Notes under the pieces: generated by a model
Told to the model about the DNA's origin: nothing
What the model saw: only the letters and a program-made list of their open reading frames with translations
Database searches by the model: none
Translations under genes and position numbers: made by a program
Shown: one piece after another, positions 16,686 to 25,869 of the stretch
Position numbering within the stretch: the first letter of the stretch is position 1
Layout: each line of letters starts with the position of its first letter
Source of the DNA: Dysgonomonas sp. 511
Lineage (GTDB): Bacteria; Bacteroidota; Bacteroidia; Bacteroidales; Dysgonomonadaceae
Length of the DNA: 64,000 nucleotides
NCBI RefSeq assembly: GCF_010501105.1
Contig: NZ_QVMQ01000007.1
Coordinates: 42,900-106,899, forward strand
Direction: 5' to 3'

Positions 16686-17354
16686 ATGACCGAACTCTTA
16701 CATAGCCTGACTCACCCTGTATCAAATGCTGTGATGACAGCTGTAATGGGGGTAATTACAATCTATTGGTTGATTGCAATGATAGGCGGACTTGGATTTG
16801 ACGCGCTCGATTTCGATGTCGAAGCCGATGTAGACGTTGATGCCGATATGGATATCGACGGGGATGTGGCATCGGGAGGAGCCGGACCCTTCTTCGAATT
16901 GCTTAGTTTCGTAAATGTCGGCAAAGTACCTTTCATGTTCGTTGTCACCATGTTGATATTCTTCATGTGGATAGGTTCGCTAATCACCACATCGCTTTTC
17001 AATATGGCATCGTGGGGGGCATGGTCGTTGCTTATTTTGATACCCATAGCCATCATAAGCATATTTATTACCAAGGTGGCTACACAACCATTTGTCAAAA
17101 TATTTAAAGCAATGGGATATAAAGGAGAAGAAGAAATAGACTTCTTAGGGCGTTCGGGCAGGATGCTGTCAACTATCAGGGACAAGAAAGTCGGTGTAGC
17201 CGAAGTGCTTGTAGATGCCAACCCAATGAAAATAAATGTGGTGAGTATCGACGGGCAGGAGATAAAATACGGCGACAGCGTGATAATTGCAGACGAATCG
17301 GACGATAAGAGGATATACTATGTGAGCAAAGAACTCAGCATAGATAATTTTTGA
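16686..17354 (+). CDS. YqiJ-like membrane protein with NfeD-type OB fold
   Basis: A 222-residue protein with membrane segments at about 15-36, 78-100 and 108-128, a very acidic Asp/Val loop between the first two (DVDVDADMDIDGDV), and a C-terminal soluble OB-like beta domain (about 150-215, IDFLGRSGRML ... GDSVIIADES). This matches YqiJ/NfeD-like partners, which are typically encoded next to flotillins and thought to act with them in membrane microdomains. It sits between pspA and the flotillin gene. Confidence 0.85.
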   Translation: MTELLHSLTHPVSNAVMTAVMGVITIYWLIAMIGGLGFDALDFDVEADVDVDADMDIDGDVASGGAGPFFELLSFVNVGKVPFMFVVTMLIFFMWIGSLITTSLFNMASWGAWSLLILIPIAIISIFITKVATQPFVKIFKAMGYKGEEEIDFLGRSGRMLSTIRDKKVGVAEVLVDANPMKINVVSIDGQEIKYGDSVIIADESDDKRIYYVSKELSIDNF

Positions 17355-17366
17355 ACACACACAAAG

Positions 17367-17429
17367 ATGATATGTATAATAATGGCATGCATTGTAGCGT
17401 TTGTTATATCCCTATATGAGGCTGCCTAA
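17367..17429 (+). CDS. Possible 20-residue hydrophobic microprotein
   Basis: An ATG-to-TAA reading frame encoding MICIIMACIVAFVISLYEAA, a plausible single membrane segment, lies between the YqiJ-like and flotillin genes, 13 bases after the former's stop. Small membrane peptides do occur in stress operons, but so short a frame may be chance. There is no independent support. Confidence 0.22.
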   Translation: MICIIMACIVAFVISLYEAA

Positions 17430-17477
17430 AAACAAAAGAAATTAATTATTGAATAACACTTATATAAAATTAGATTT

Positions 17478-19766
17478 ATGGAAAACTATGTTCTGTTAAT
17501 TGTAGGCGGAGTAGTCGGATTATTCTTAATCTTCCTGTTCATTGTAGCCTCTTTTTACAAAAAGATTCCTCAAGGTAAGTCCATTGTCCGCACCGGATTC
17601 GGAGGTACAAAGGTTGCATTCAACAAAGGTATGTATGTAGTACCAGTAATACACAAAATGGAGATTATGGATATCTCCCTCAAAAAAGTGCAGATAGAAC
17701 GGATGGAAAACGACGGGCTGATTTGTAAAGACAATATCCGCGCCGACATCAAGGTTGCCTTCTTTGTGCGTGTAAACAAATCGGTAAACGATGTTATCAA
17801 CGTAGCCCAGTCTATCGGGACATCGCGTGCCAGCGATATATCTACACTCAAAGATATTTTCGAAGCCAAATTTTCGGAAGCATTGAAGACGGTAGGTAAG
17901 AAATTCGACTTCATCGAACTCTACGAAGCCCGCCGCGAATTCCGCGACGAAATCATAGACGTTATTGGCACCGACCTCAACGGGTATGTACTCGACGACT
18001 GCGCCATCGACTACCTGGAACAGACAGAACTAAAATTCCTCAGTTCCGAAAATATCCTCGACTCCGAAGGTATCAAGAAAATTACCGACCTTACCGCTGC
18101 CCAAAACATCAAGGCCAACCTTATCCGCAGGGAAGAAGAAAAGGTGATCAGGAAACAAAACGTAGAAGCTCGCGAAGCCATCCTCGAACTCGACAGGCAA
18201 CTAGCCGAAAAAGAAGAAAAACAAAGACGCGAAATAGACAATGTGAAAGCTAGAGAAGAGGCCGAAATACAAAAAGTGCGCGAAGAAGAACGCCTCAAAT
18301 CCGAAACTGTGCGTATCAGCACCGAAGAGAGCCTTGCCGTTCAGGAAGAAAACAAGCTTCGCCAGATTATTATTGCAGAGAAAAACAAGCAACGCACCGA
18401 AGCTGTAGAAGCAGAACGTGTAGAAAAAGACCGAGCCTTGGAGCAAACAGAACGCGAAAGGATTGTTACCCTTGCGCAAATAGAAAAGACACGCGTAGTA
18501 GAAATAGAGAACAAAAACATTCAGGATGTAATCCGCGAACGCGTACAACTTGAAAAAGGCGTGGTAGAAGAAAAGCAAAACATGCAAGACATCGAAGCTT
18601 TCCGCACCATCGACCGCCAGAAACAAGTCGGTATCACCGAAGCGAGCCAATTGGCAGAAGAGCGACTTATACAGACTGTAAAAGAGGCTGAAGCCAGAAA
18701 GCTGGCAGCAGAAGAAAAGGCAAAAGAATTGCTTATCGATGCCGAAGCACAGAAAGAAGCATCAGCCAAACAAGCTGAAGCCCGCAAGATTCTTGCCGAT
18801 GCCAAAGCTCGCGAAGATGCAACTTACGGACTGGCAGAGGCCGAAGTAATCAAAGCAAAAGCCGAAGCCCTTGAGCAACAAGGAATAGCCGAAGCTATTG
18901 TGATAGAGAAGAAAGCAGACGCTAAGAAAAAAGAAGGATTGGCTGAAGCTGAAGTTTCTCGAGAAAAAGCATTAGCTACAGCAGAAGGAGAATCAACTAT
19001 AATAGAAAAGACCTCGAAAGCTGAAGCTATAGGTATAGAAGCTAAAGCTGAAGCTAAACGTAAAGAGGGGCTGGTAGAAGCGGAAATTACCAAAGAAAAA
19101 GCATTGGCAACAGCAGAAGGAGAATCCAGTATAATAGAAAAAACCTCAAAAGCTGAAGCTGTCGGCATTGAGGTCAGAGCTGAAGCTAAACGCAAAGAAG
19201 GTTTTGTAGAAGCCGAAGTCGCTAAAGAAAAAGCATTAGCCGAAGCGGCAGGTATAGAAGAAAAAGCCGAAGCAATGAAGAAACTCGATGGCGTAGGACG
19301 CGAGCACGAAGAATTCAAGCTGGCCTTACAGAAAGAAAAAGACATCGAATTGGCTCAGATTGATGTACAGAAAAATATTGCCGAAGCACAGGCTCATGTA
19401 TTGGCCGAAGCACTTAAGAGTGCCGATATCGACATCGTGGGTGGCGAAACTATGTTCTTCGAAAACATCGTTAAGCAAATATCCAACGCCAAAGGCTTCG
19501 ATCGCTTGGTTAACGAAAGCACAAACGCTACGCAGATCAAAAAAGCATTGCTGGGCGATGGCGAAAATGAAGGTGACCTGCTTGACCGCATCCGCTACTT
19601 TGCCGAAAAGTCGGGTATTTCTACCGATGACATCAAGAACTTGAGCATTGCAGGGCTTATCCTCAAAATGCAAAGTCAGACCTCCGACAAGGAAGATAAA
19701 AGCTTCCTGAGCAACCTCATGGGCATGGCTAAGGCTATGGGTATATCGAATAAGAAGTTGAACTAA
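17478..19766 (+). CDS. Flotillin family protein (YqiK-like)
   Basis: A 762-residue protein with one N-terminal transmembrane segment (about 4-27), an SPFH/band-7 domain (about 30-220) and a very long Glu/Ala/Lys-rich coiled coil (about 230-640), then a short globular C-terminus (about 650-762) ending MGMAKAMGISNKKLN. Flotillins oligomerise at the membrane and organise microdomains. The coiled coil contains near-perfect 44-residue tandem repeats (18945-19208 and part of a third). It follows the YqiJ-like partner and precedes the AAA+ ATPase. A strong hairpin follows the stop codon. Confidence 0.93.
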   Translation: MENYVLLIVGGVVGLFLIFLFIVASFYKKIPQGKSIVRTGFGGTKVAFNKGMYVVPVIHKMEIMDISLKKVQIERMENDGLICKDNIRADIKVAFFVRVNKSVNDVINVAQSIGTSRASDISTLKDIFEAKFSEALKTVGKKFDFIELYEARREFRDEIIDVIGTDLNGYVLDDCAIDYLEQTELKFLSSENILDSEGIKKITDLTAAQNIKANLIRREEEKVIRKQNVEAREAILELDRQLAEKEEKQRREIDNVKAREEAEIQKVREEERLKSETVRISTEESLAVQEENKLRQIIIAEKNKQRTEAVEAERVEKDRALEQTERERIVTLAQIEKTRVVEIENKNIQDVIRERVQLEKGVVEEKQNMQDIEAFRTIDRQKQVGITEASQLAEERLIQTVKEAEARKLAAEEKAKELLIDAEAQKEASAKQAEARKILADAKAREDATYGLAEAEVIKAKAEALEQQGIAEAIVIEKKADAKKKEGLAEAEVSREKALATAEGESTIIEKTSKAEAIGIEAKAEAKRKEGLVEAEITKEKALATAEGESSIIEKTSKAEAVGIEVRAEAKRKEGFVEAEVAKEKALAEAAGIEEKAEAMKKLDGVGREHEEFKLALQKEKDIELAQIDVQKNIAEAQAHVLAEALKSADIDIVGGETMFFENIVKQISNAKGFDRLVNESTNATQIKKALLGDGENEGDLLDRIRYFAEKSGISTDDIKNLSIAGLILKMQSQTSDKEDKSFLSNLMGMAKAMGISNKKLN
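18945..19253 (+). repeat. 132-base tandem repeats in the flotillin coiled coil
   Basis: Units begin at 18945, 19077 and 19209. Each starts GAAGCxGAA and encodes E-A-E-[VI]-x-x-E-K-A-L-A. The first two are full 44-codon units of high identity, and the third diverges after about 15 codons. A more degenerate unit precedes the first. The DNA-level similarity suggests recent duplication or ongoing homogenisation. Confidence 0.8.
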
Positions 19767-19771
19767 TAAAT

Positions 19772-19804
19772 AAAGCCCCCAATCCCCCAAGGGGGCTTTC
19801 AATA
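19772..19804 (+). terminator. GC-rich hairpin after the flotillin gene
   Basis: AAAGCCCCC (19772-19780) pairs exactly with GGGGGCTTT (19791-19799) around a 10-base loop. Only a short T run overlaps the stem, so it may be a partial terminator that lowers expression of the ATPase gene. A weaker inverted repeat (19821-19830 with 19836-19845) and a C-rich/G-rich palindrome near 19857-19875 follow in the same 138-base gap. Confidence 0.55.
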
Positions 19805-19904
19805 CTAGTTTTTGAAAAATAGAGCTATAAGAAAATTATAACTCTCTCTTGCAAATTCCTCCCCTTTGGGGAGGGCAGGAGGGGTTACTTGTAACAACTA
19901 GAAT

Positions 19905-22900
19905 ATGGAACAAAATAAAACTGTTGAAACACTTGAGGCTGGTACTTACGAAATAATAAGAAAACGCCTTCAGACACAGAAAGACATACTTTCGGCTCGC
20001 CTAAATACGTTGAACGAGGCGCGTAAAGATGTGTTTTCGTCAACAGACTTTTCGCTGATAGCCAACCAGCGTATCAATACCGAAAACAATTGTGTGTCGC
20101 GCGGCATCATGGCGCTTGGCAACCTTTGCATTTTCGGCTACAATGTACATTTCGGGTTACGCTCCGACATACAGTTGAGCGATGTGTTCAGTATCTATTC
20201 GTTCGAAAACAACCAGTTTGTTCCGCAATCTTTAGACCTGATTAGCGACCCGGCTTTTATAACTGACTACAAAAACCTGTACAAATACTACAGGGACTCC
20301 ATATTTTCCCGTTTCCGCCGTACAGAGAATTATCTGTACATGATTTTCCAGACCAGTAAAAACGAAGACGACCTCAAGGCTTTCAAGTGGCTGATAAAAG
20401 GCAACAAGCTCATCTATCAGGACGACCGCAGCATACATGAAGTGAAGAAAGCCCCGCAGCACGAATTCCAATGGATAAAAACCACATTGGAAGACCGCCG
20501 TCTGGGTGTGCATCCGCATATCTCTATTCTCGACAAGGTATTTATCGAAGCCATTGGAGGCGATATCACATTCAAGATAGAAGACAATACCGATACTGGT
20601 AAAGGTATCTATTCCGAAAAAGTAGAAAACAAAGACCAACAGCTCGACGATGCAGAATACTACTATGCCGATCTGGGCAACCTCATTCTGGTAAGGATAA
20701 AACCCTATCAGGAAGATTTCCGCGCATTCGTTTTCAATACCCGTACCAAAGAGGTACATAATATAAAGATGCTCAACGATGCCGGCATACTTCTGCCCGA
20801 CAATCACGGCATCATTTTCCCCAACGGCTACTACCTGCAAAACGGGGAATATAAGATTTTCGAAAACAATCTTGAGAATCTGGAGTTTTTCCGAAAAGTG
20901 GCATCTCCAAACGGAGAAGACTTCTTTTATATATTTTATAACAACCATCGCAATACCTACGTGATGATGTCGTACAATATCATCAAGCAACAGGTAGAGA
21001 CTCCTATTATCTGCAATGGGCATACATTGTTTTACGATGGTACATTGATCTTCTTCCGCAGCGAGCAGGAAGCTACCCGCCACCATCAGGTGCAGATATG
21101 GCAGACGCCTTATGCCGTGCAGCTAAAGGAAAACTATGAGAAAAGAGAGAATATCCTTTACAAAATAGGCAATAAAGACATTGTAAAGGCGATGGCCGAA
21201 AGCCAGGAAGTTATTCAACTTATTAACAAGGAGGATACTTACGAAGGGTTATATGAAGATATTGTAAAGAAATCGAACGATGTTGTCGATGCCTATTTCT
21301 GGATTGCCGACGAGGCTACCCATAACCTGGCAGAGCCTCTCAACCAGATAAAAGATATAGCCAATACGGCAATCGACGAGTTTGAGAAAGTAAAAGCGCA
21401 GAAAAAGCATGCTGCCGATGTGCTCGAAGCTACAGTAAACAAGGTAGATGCATTGCTTTTCTCCATCAAGAATGCCAAGTTCGATACCCTCGATAAGCTG
21501 GTGAAGCTTCTTGCCGAAACCCGCCAGATGCAAGGAGAGGTTATCGAGCTGAACAACCTGAAATATATTGATACAGACAAGATAGAGGAACTTAAGGCAA
21601 CTTTATTATCTACCAATACGAAGCTGTCGGACAAGACCGTAGAATTTCTGTTGCGCGACGAGGCGCTTATGCCTTACGAGCAAAAAGTGGTGGAGCAGAA
21701 AAATGCAGTAGAAGGTGTAACCAAGGTTATAGACGCCAATAAGATAGAAGAAAACTGCAAGCTGATTTCTTCCGAACTCGAATTGCTTATCGACATACTC
21801 AATAGCCTGAAAATAGATGATACTACCCAGACTACCAGGATAATAGAAAAAATATCGCTCATATTTGCCTCACTGAATGAAGTGAGGGCGTATCTGAAAA
21901 AGAAAATAGACTCGCTGAAAAGCAAGGAGGCTTCTGCCGAATTTAGGGCGCAGCTCACATTGCTCGAACAGAGTATTGTCAACTTCCTCGAACTGGCCAC
22001 CTCTCCCGAAAAGTGTGATGAATATTTCACAAAGGTAAGTGTGCAGATAGAGGAATTGGAAAGTAAGTTTGCCGATTTCGACGATTTTATCCTCGTCATA
22101 GCCGATAAGCGAAACGAAGTAGTCAAAGTATTCGATAGCCGCAAGGCTCAGCTTATAGAGCAAATCAACAGGCGCACTTCTTCGCTTGAGCAGATAGGCT
22201 TGCGGGTGCTCAAGAATGTAGAGAACAAGGCCCAGTCGTTTAAGTCGAAGGAAGAAATACAGGCATTTTATTCCACCGACCTCATGGTAGACAAAGTGCG
22301 AAAACTGGCTGACGACCTGCGCAATCTGGGAGATGTATCCAAAGCCGAAAATCTGGAAAACAGCCTCAAAACTTCTCTCGAAGACGCACTACGCATCTTG
22401 AAAGATAAGACAGAACTGTTTGCCGATGGTGAGAATATTATCTCGTTGGGCAATTATAAATTTGCGGTCAACAAACAGGCTCTCGACCTTACGGTGGTAA
22501 GGCGCGACGACAGGCTGTTGTACCACCTCACCGGTACGAATTTCTACCACGACCTCAGGAACGATGAGATAAACAACTATCGCGATATCTGGGAGCAGGA
22601 GGTGGTTTCCGAGAATAAGGATGTTTACCGTGCCGAATATCTGGCATACATGGCATTCGAAGAAAGCAAAAAACAAGACAACTTCGATGCAAAGGAATAT
22701 ATAACCAAAAGGGTAGAGCAAAATTACTCCGAATCGTATATGAAAGGGGTGCACGATTTCGATGCCCTTACCATATACAATCATCTGACTGCCATGTACG
22801 AGCAGTTGGGAGTACTGTCGTTTCGTCCGCAAATACGTGTAGCTTCGCAACTGTTCTGGTATAGCCTCGATGCAGACGAGAAAAAGCTATTGAGAGGACT

Positions 22901-24740
22901 GATAATATCGGCCAACAATGTATTGAAAGCATTCCCGGCCTCCAACAACTACCACTATGTAATCAAGCATATCGAAGATCTGTTTGTGAAATGGAACAAT
23001 GTCTTCAATTTCTCGAAGATGAAGGCGCGCCGAATAGCCATGTATCTCTTTAGTGAGTTTGCCAATTCGCCGGCATTTACGGTCAGCGAGCAATCGCAGG
23101 AGTTGCAGAAGGATTTCTATGCTTACCTGAAAAAGCAGAAGCTTACCGAAAGCTTCAACAGCGACCTTGCCGAAGAATCGTTCAGTGTTGTAGAGCGTTT
23201 TTACTTAACCCGAAACTGGCTGACTTCGTTTATCGACCTTGATGGCAAATATGCTAAATATAAGAAATATGTAGGCGAAACTTCGTGTCAACTACTATTG
23301 AACGAACACCAGTTCGAAGTGCGCCATAGTTCGGATATTATCGAAATCACCGACCTGAGGGGTAGCCACCCTGTTATAGTAAATAACGTATATTCGGTAG
23401 ACTATCACGAGTTTATACTCAAGATGGTAGACTTTTCGGAGATGGCTGTCCCTACCTTCAACGAGTTTACCCGCTTGAAAGAAATGCAAATACAAGGGTT
23501 CAAGAAGTCACTCAAGATAAATGAATTGAAGCCGAGGGTATTGACTTCGTTTGTGCGCAATAAGCTTATCAACAATGTTTACCTGCCACTTATCGGAGCC
23601 AACCTCGCCAAACAGTTGGGGGTGGCAGGCGACAACAAACGCACGGCGCGTATGGGTATGCTGTTGCTATTGTCGCCTCCGGGATACGGAAAAACTACGT
23701 TGATGGAGTATCTGGCGAATGTGATGGGACTGAACTTTGTGAAGGTAAACGGGCCTACTATCGGGCATTCTATTACCTCTATCGACCCTGCCGAAGCCAA
23801 AACGTCGGGTGCGAGGGAAGAACTGAAAAAGATAAACCTTGCATTCGAAATGGCAGACAACGTAATGCTTTATCTGGATGATATACAGCACTGTAGTTCC
23901 GAGTTTCTGCAAAAGTTCATCTCTCTTGCCGATGGGCAACGCAAGATGGACGGTATATTCGAAGGAGAGAGCAAGACATACGATTTGCGCGGCAAGCGTT
24001 TCTGCGTTATCATGGCAGGAAACCCATATACCGAGAGCGGCGAGAAATTCCAGATACCCGATATGCTTGCCAACCGTGCCGATGTGTACAACCTGGGCGA
24101 TGTGATAGGTGGTTCCGATAGCTTGTTTAAACTGAGCCTGATAGAGAATGCGATAGTGGAAAACCCTTATTTGCAGAAAATATCGAGCAAGAGTTTTGCC
24201 GATTTCTACAACCTGATGGAATATGTAGAAAACAAAAGCGAGCTGATGCCCGATCTCGAAGGTAACCATACACAACAGGATATTGACGACTTTGTGGCTG
24301 TGGTAAAGAATGGTTTAGCCGTGCGCGATGTGGTGCTTAAGGTGAACCAGACTTATATAGCCAGTGCAGCTATGCAGGATGCTTACCGTACCGAGCCGGT
24401 GTTTAAACTACAGGGGTCGTACAGGGATATGAATAAGTTGGTTAGCCAGATCGTTCCGTTGATGAACCATAAGGAAATTGACGAGTTGATCCTTACCCAC
24501 TACGAAAATGAAGCACAAACCCTGACCTCCGACAGCGAAGCCAATATCTTGAAACTGAAAGAGCTTGCCGGATTGTTGTCTGCAGAAGAAAAGGAAAGAT
24601 GGATACAGATTAAAGATATCTTTAACAAGAATAATAAGTTTGCAGGCATCGACCAGAACAATCAAGCGGGGCAGGTTTTGGCTCAACTGGTTGAGTTTAA
24701 CGATAATTTGCAAGGTATAAAGAACGCTTTGAAGAAGTAA
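19905..24740 (+). CDS. Giant AAA+ ATPase, 'DNA repair ATPase' (DUF3686) family
   Basis: 1611 residues. Residues about 8-400 match the N-terminal region typical of this family (ETLEAGTYEIIRKRL; NEARKDVFSS; NTENNCVSRGIMALGNLCIFGYN, quoted in part), followed by coiled-coil-rich segments (about 430-860), a helical region with an ALTIYNHLTAMYEQ stretch, and a C-terminal AAA+ module. That module has Walker A PPGYGKTT (1258-1265), Walker B LYLDDIQ (1322-1328) and the sensor-1-like Asn1373 in MAGNPY. The family name suggests DNA repair, but to my knowledge there is little direct evidence. Its repeated genomic association with PspA and flotillin argues for a membrane-stress remodelling role. No signal peptide or membrane segment, so presumably cytoplasmic. 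Confidence 0.9.
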   Translation: MEQNKTVETLEAGTYEIIRKRLQTQKDILSARLNTLNEARKDVFSSTDFSLIANQRINTENNCVSRGIMALGNLCIFGYNVHFGLRSDIQLSDVFSIYSFENNQFVPQSLDLISDPAFITDYKNLYKYYRDSIFSRFRRTENYLYMIFQTSKNEDDLKAFKWLIKGNKLIYQDDRSIHEVKKAPQHEFQWIKTTLEDRRLGVHPHISILDKVFIEAIGGDITFKIEDNTDTGKGIYSEKVENKDQQLDDAEYYYADLGNLILVRIKPYQEDFRAFVFNTRTKEVHNIKMLNDAGILLPDNHGIIFPNGYYLQNGEYKIFENNLENLEFFRKVASPNGEDFFYIFYNNHRNTYVMMSYNIIKQQVETPIICNGHTLFYDGTLIFFRSEQEATRHHQVQIWQTPYAVQLKENYEKRENILYKIGNKDIVKAMAESQEVIQLINKEDTYEGLYEDIVKKSNDVVDAYFWIADEATHNLAEPLNQIKDIANTAIDEFEKVKAQKKHAADVLEATVNKVDALLFSIKNAKFDTLDKLVKLLAETRQMQGEVIELNNLKYIDTDKIEELKATLLSTNTKLSDKTVEFLLRDEALMPYEQKVVEQKNAVEGVTKVIDANKIEENCKLISSELELLIDILNSLKIDDTTQTTRIIEKISLIFASLNEVRAYLKKKIDSLKSKEASAEFRAQLTLLEQSIVNFLELATSPEKCDEYFTKVSVQIEELESKFADFDDFILVIADKRNEVVKVFDSRKAQLIEQINRRTSSLEQIGLRVLKNVENKAQSFKSKEEIQAFYSTDLMVDKVRKLADDLRNLGDVSKAENLENSLKTSLEDALRILKDKTELFADGENIISLGNYKFAVNKQALDLTVVRRDDRLLYHLTGTNFYHDLRNDEINNYRDIWEQEVVSENKDVYRAEYLAYMAFEESKKQDNFDAKEYITKRVEQNYSESYMKGVHDFDALTIYNHLTAMYEQLGVLSFRPQIRVASQLFWYSLDADEKKLLRGLIISANNVLKAFPASNNYHYVIKHIEDLFVKWNNVFNFSKMKARRIAMYLFSEFANSPAFTVSEQSQELQKDFYAYLKKQKLTESFNSDLAEESFSVVERFYLTRNWLTSFIDLDGKYAKYKKYVGETSCQLLLNEHQFEVRHSSDIIEITDLRGSHPVIVNNVYSVDYHEFILKMVDFSEMAVPTFNEFTRLKEMQIQGFKKSLKINELKPRVLTSFVRNKLINNVYLPLIGANLAKQLGVAGDNKRTARMGMLLLLSPPGYGKTTLMEYLANVMGLNFVKVNGPTIGHSITSIDPAEAKTSGAREELKKINLAFEMADNVMLYLDDIQHCSSEFLQKFISLADGQRKMDGIFEGESKTYDLRGKRFCVIMAGNPYTESGEKFQIPDMLANRADVYNLGDVIGGSDSLFKLSLIENAIVENPYLQKISSKSFADFYNLMEYVENKSELMPDLEGNHTQQDIDDFVAVVKNGLAVRDVVLKVNQTYIASAAMQDAYRTEPVFKLQGSYRDMNKLVSQIVPLMNHKEIDELILTHYENEAQTLTSDSEANILKLKELAGLLSAEEKERWIQIKDIFNKNNKFAGIDQNNQAGQVLAQLVEFNDNLQGIKNALKK

Positions 24741-24752
24741 AAAATATTTCCG

Positions 24753-24787
24753 CCCTGTCATGTTGAACGGAGTGAAATATGACAGGG
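24753..24787 (+). terminator. Hairpin after the AAA+ ATPase gene
   Basis: CCCTGTCAT (24753-24761) pairs exactly with ATGACAGGG (24779-24787) around a 17-base loop. No T-tract follows at once, so termination strength is uncertain. The loop has the TGTTGAACGGAGTGAAA type of sequence often seen in Bacteroidetes intergenic hairpins. Confidence 0.55.
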
Positions 24788-24871
24788 TAGAGCGACTATT
24801 AATTTTTACATTTTTTACTGTTATCCCTTTTTTTATATAAACAGTACCTTATCTCGGTGAAATAAAAAAAC

Positions 24872-24879
24872 TACCTTTG
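24872..24879 (+). promoter_or_regulatory. Promoter -7 box for the RluA-type gene
   Basis: TACCTTTG is a perfect TAnnTTTG match 30 bases before the ATG at 24910. It contains the TTG that a naive reading would use as a start codon, which decides in favour of ATG 24910. Confidence 0.6.
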
Positions 24880-24909
24880 TCTCAATTTTTACGCGTGAAT
24901 AATAAATCA

Positions 24910-25848
24910 ATGGGAAATACATCGAATAGGGATACTGTTTTACAAGAATTGAAGGCCGGAAAGCCTGGCGAATTGCTCGAATTTCTGATAGAGCAGCAGG
25001 TGAGAAAAAGCCGTAATGCAGTAAAGTCACTTCTGGCTCACAAGCAAGTAAAGGTCAACGGAAAGCTTATAACCCAGTTCAATCATGAATTGCAGGCGGG
25101 CGATAAAGTGGAGGTGATGAAATTCGACCAGTCGCGAAAAGAAAAACGGCTGAAAGGCTTGAAAATAGTTTTCGAAGACAAACATCTGATCGTAATAGAG
25201 AAAGAAGCCGGGTTCTTGTCCGTATCTACCGACAAGGAAAAACAATATACGGTATATACCAGCCTGAACGAATATGTGAAGAAAAAAGGGAAGAACGAAC
25301 GTGTGTTTGTCCTCCACCGTCTCGACCGCGAAGTTTCGGGCTTGCTCGTATTTGCCCGAAATGCAGATATACAGGGCATTTTTCAGAAAAACTGGAACAA
25401 TCTGGTAAAATCATATACATATACGGCTGTTGTAGAAGGTGTGCCGGAAAGGAAGAAAGGAACGGTGCGGTCGTGGCTTACCGAGAACAAGAATTTTGTC
25501 ATGTTTTCGTCTCCCGTGGATAATGGCGGGGTAGAATCGGTGACGCATTATAAAGTCATCAAATCGGCCGGACGTTATTCCCTTGTTAACTTCGACCTGG
25601 AGACCAGAAGAAAAAACCAGATCAGGGTACAAATGCAGATGATAGGGCATCCTGTGGTGGGAGATAAGAAGTATGGCTCGAAAACAAATCCTATCAAACG
25701 TATTGCGCTTCATGCTTCCGAAATGGAACTGAAACACCCGGTAACCGGCGAAGTGCTCGAATTTAAGTCGTCTTTGCCTAAGACTATGTCGCAATTACTA
25801 TCGACACCACCCAAAGAAACTGCCGGTAAAACATCGAAAGAAGAATAA
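24910..25848 (+). CDS. RluA-family 23S rRNA pseudouridine synthase
   Basis: A 312-residue two-domain enzyme: an S4-like RNA-binding domain (about residues 18-70, FLIEQQVRKSRNAVKSLLAHKQVKVNG, quoted in part) and an RluA catalytic domain with HRLDREVSG carrying the catalytic Asp, then the C-terminal RKNQIRVQM and HPVVGDKKYG motifs. It isomerises specific uridines in rRNA; the family cannot be resolved to RluC or RluD here. The start is set at ATG 24910 because upstream in-frame codons overlap the -7 box. It is 21 bases upstream of the XRE-cupin gene and may be cotranscribed with it. Confidence 0.92.
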   Translation: MGNTSNRDTVLQELKAGKPGELLEFLIEQQVRKSRNAVKSLLAHKQVKVNGKLITQFNHELQAGDKVEVMKFDQSRKEKRLKGLKIVFEDKHLIVIEKEAGFLSVSTDKEKQYTVYTSLNEYVKKKGKNERVFVLHRLDREVSGLLVFARNADIQGIFQKNWNNLVKSYTYTAVVEGVPERKKGTVRSWLTENKNFVMFSSPVDNGGVESVTHYKVIKSAGRYSLVNFDLETRRKNQIRVQMQMIGHPVVGDKKYGSKTNPIKRIALHASEMELKHPVTGEVLEFKSSLPKTMSQLLSTPPKETAGKTSKEE

Positions 25849-25869
25849 TATATTGAAATATAAGCATAT

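Noticed and set aside
19857..19895. C-rich/G-rich palindrome and GTTAC-TT-GTAAC before the ATPase gene, considered as an operator
   Set aside because: Similar G/C-run hairpins occur widely in Bacteroidetes intergenic DNA and the GTTAC arms are short. Not enough to call a site.
14607..24740. Interpretation of the stress locus as a phage-derived island because of the CI-like repressor
   Set aside because: No integrase, attachment repeats or phage structural genes are present, and the operon genes are cellular envelope-stress families.
24877..24909. TTG start extending the RluA-type gene by 11 residues
   Set aside because: The TTG is part of the perfect -7 promoter box TACCTTTG, so it should not be transcribed as a start codon.
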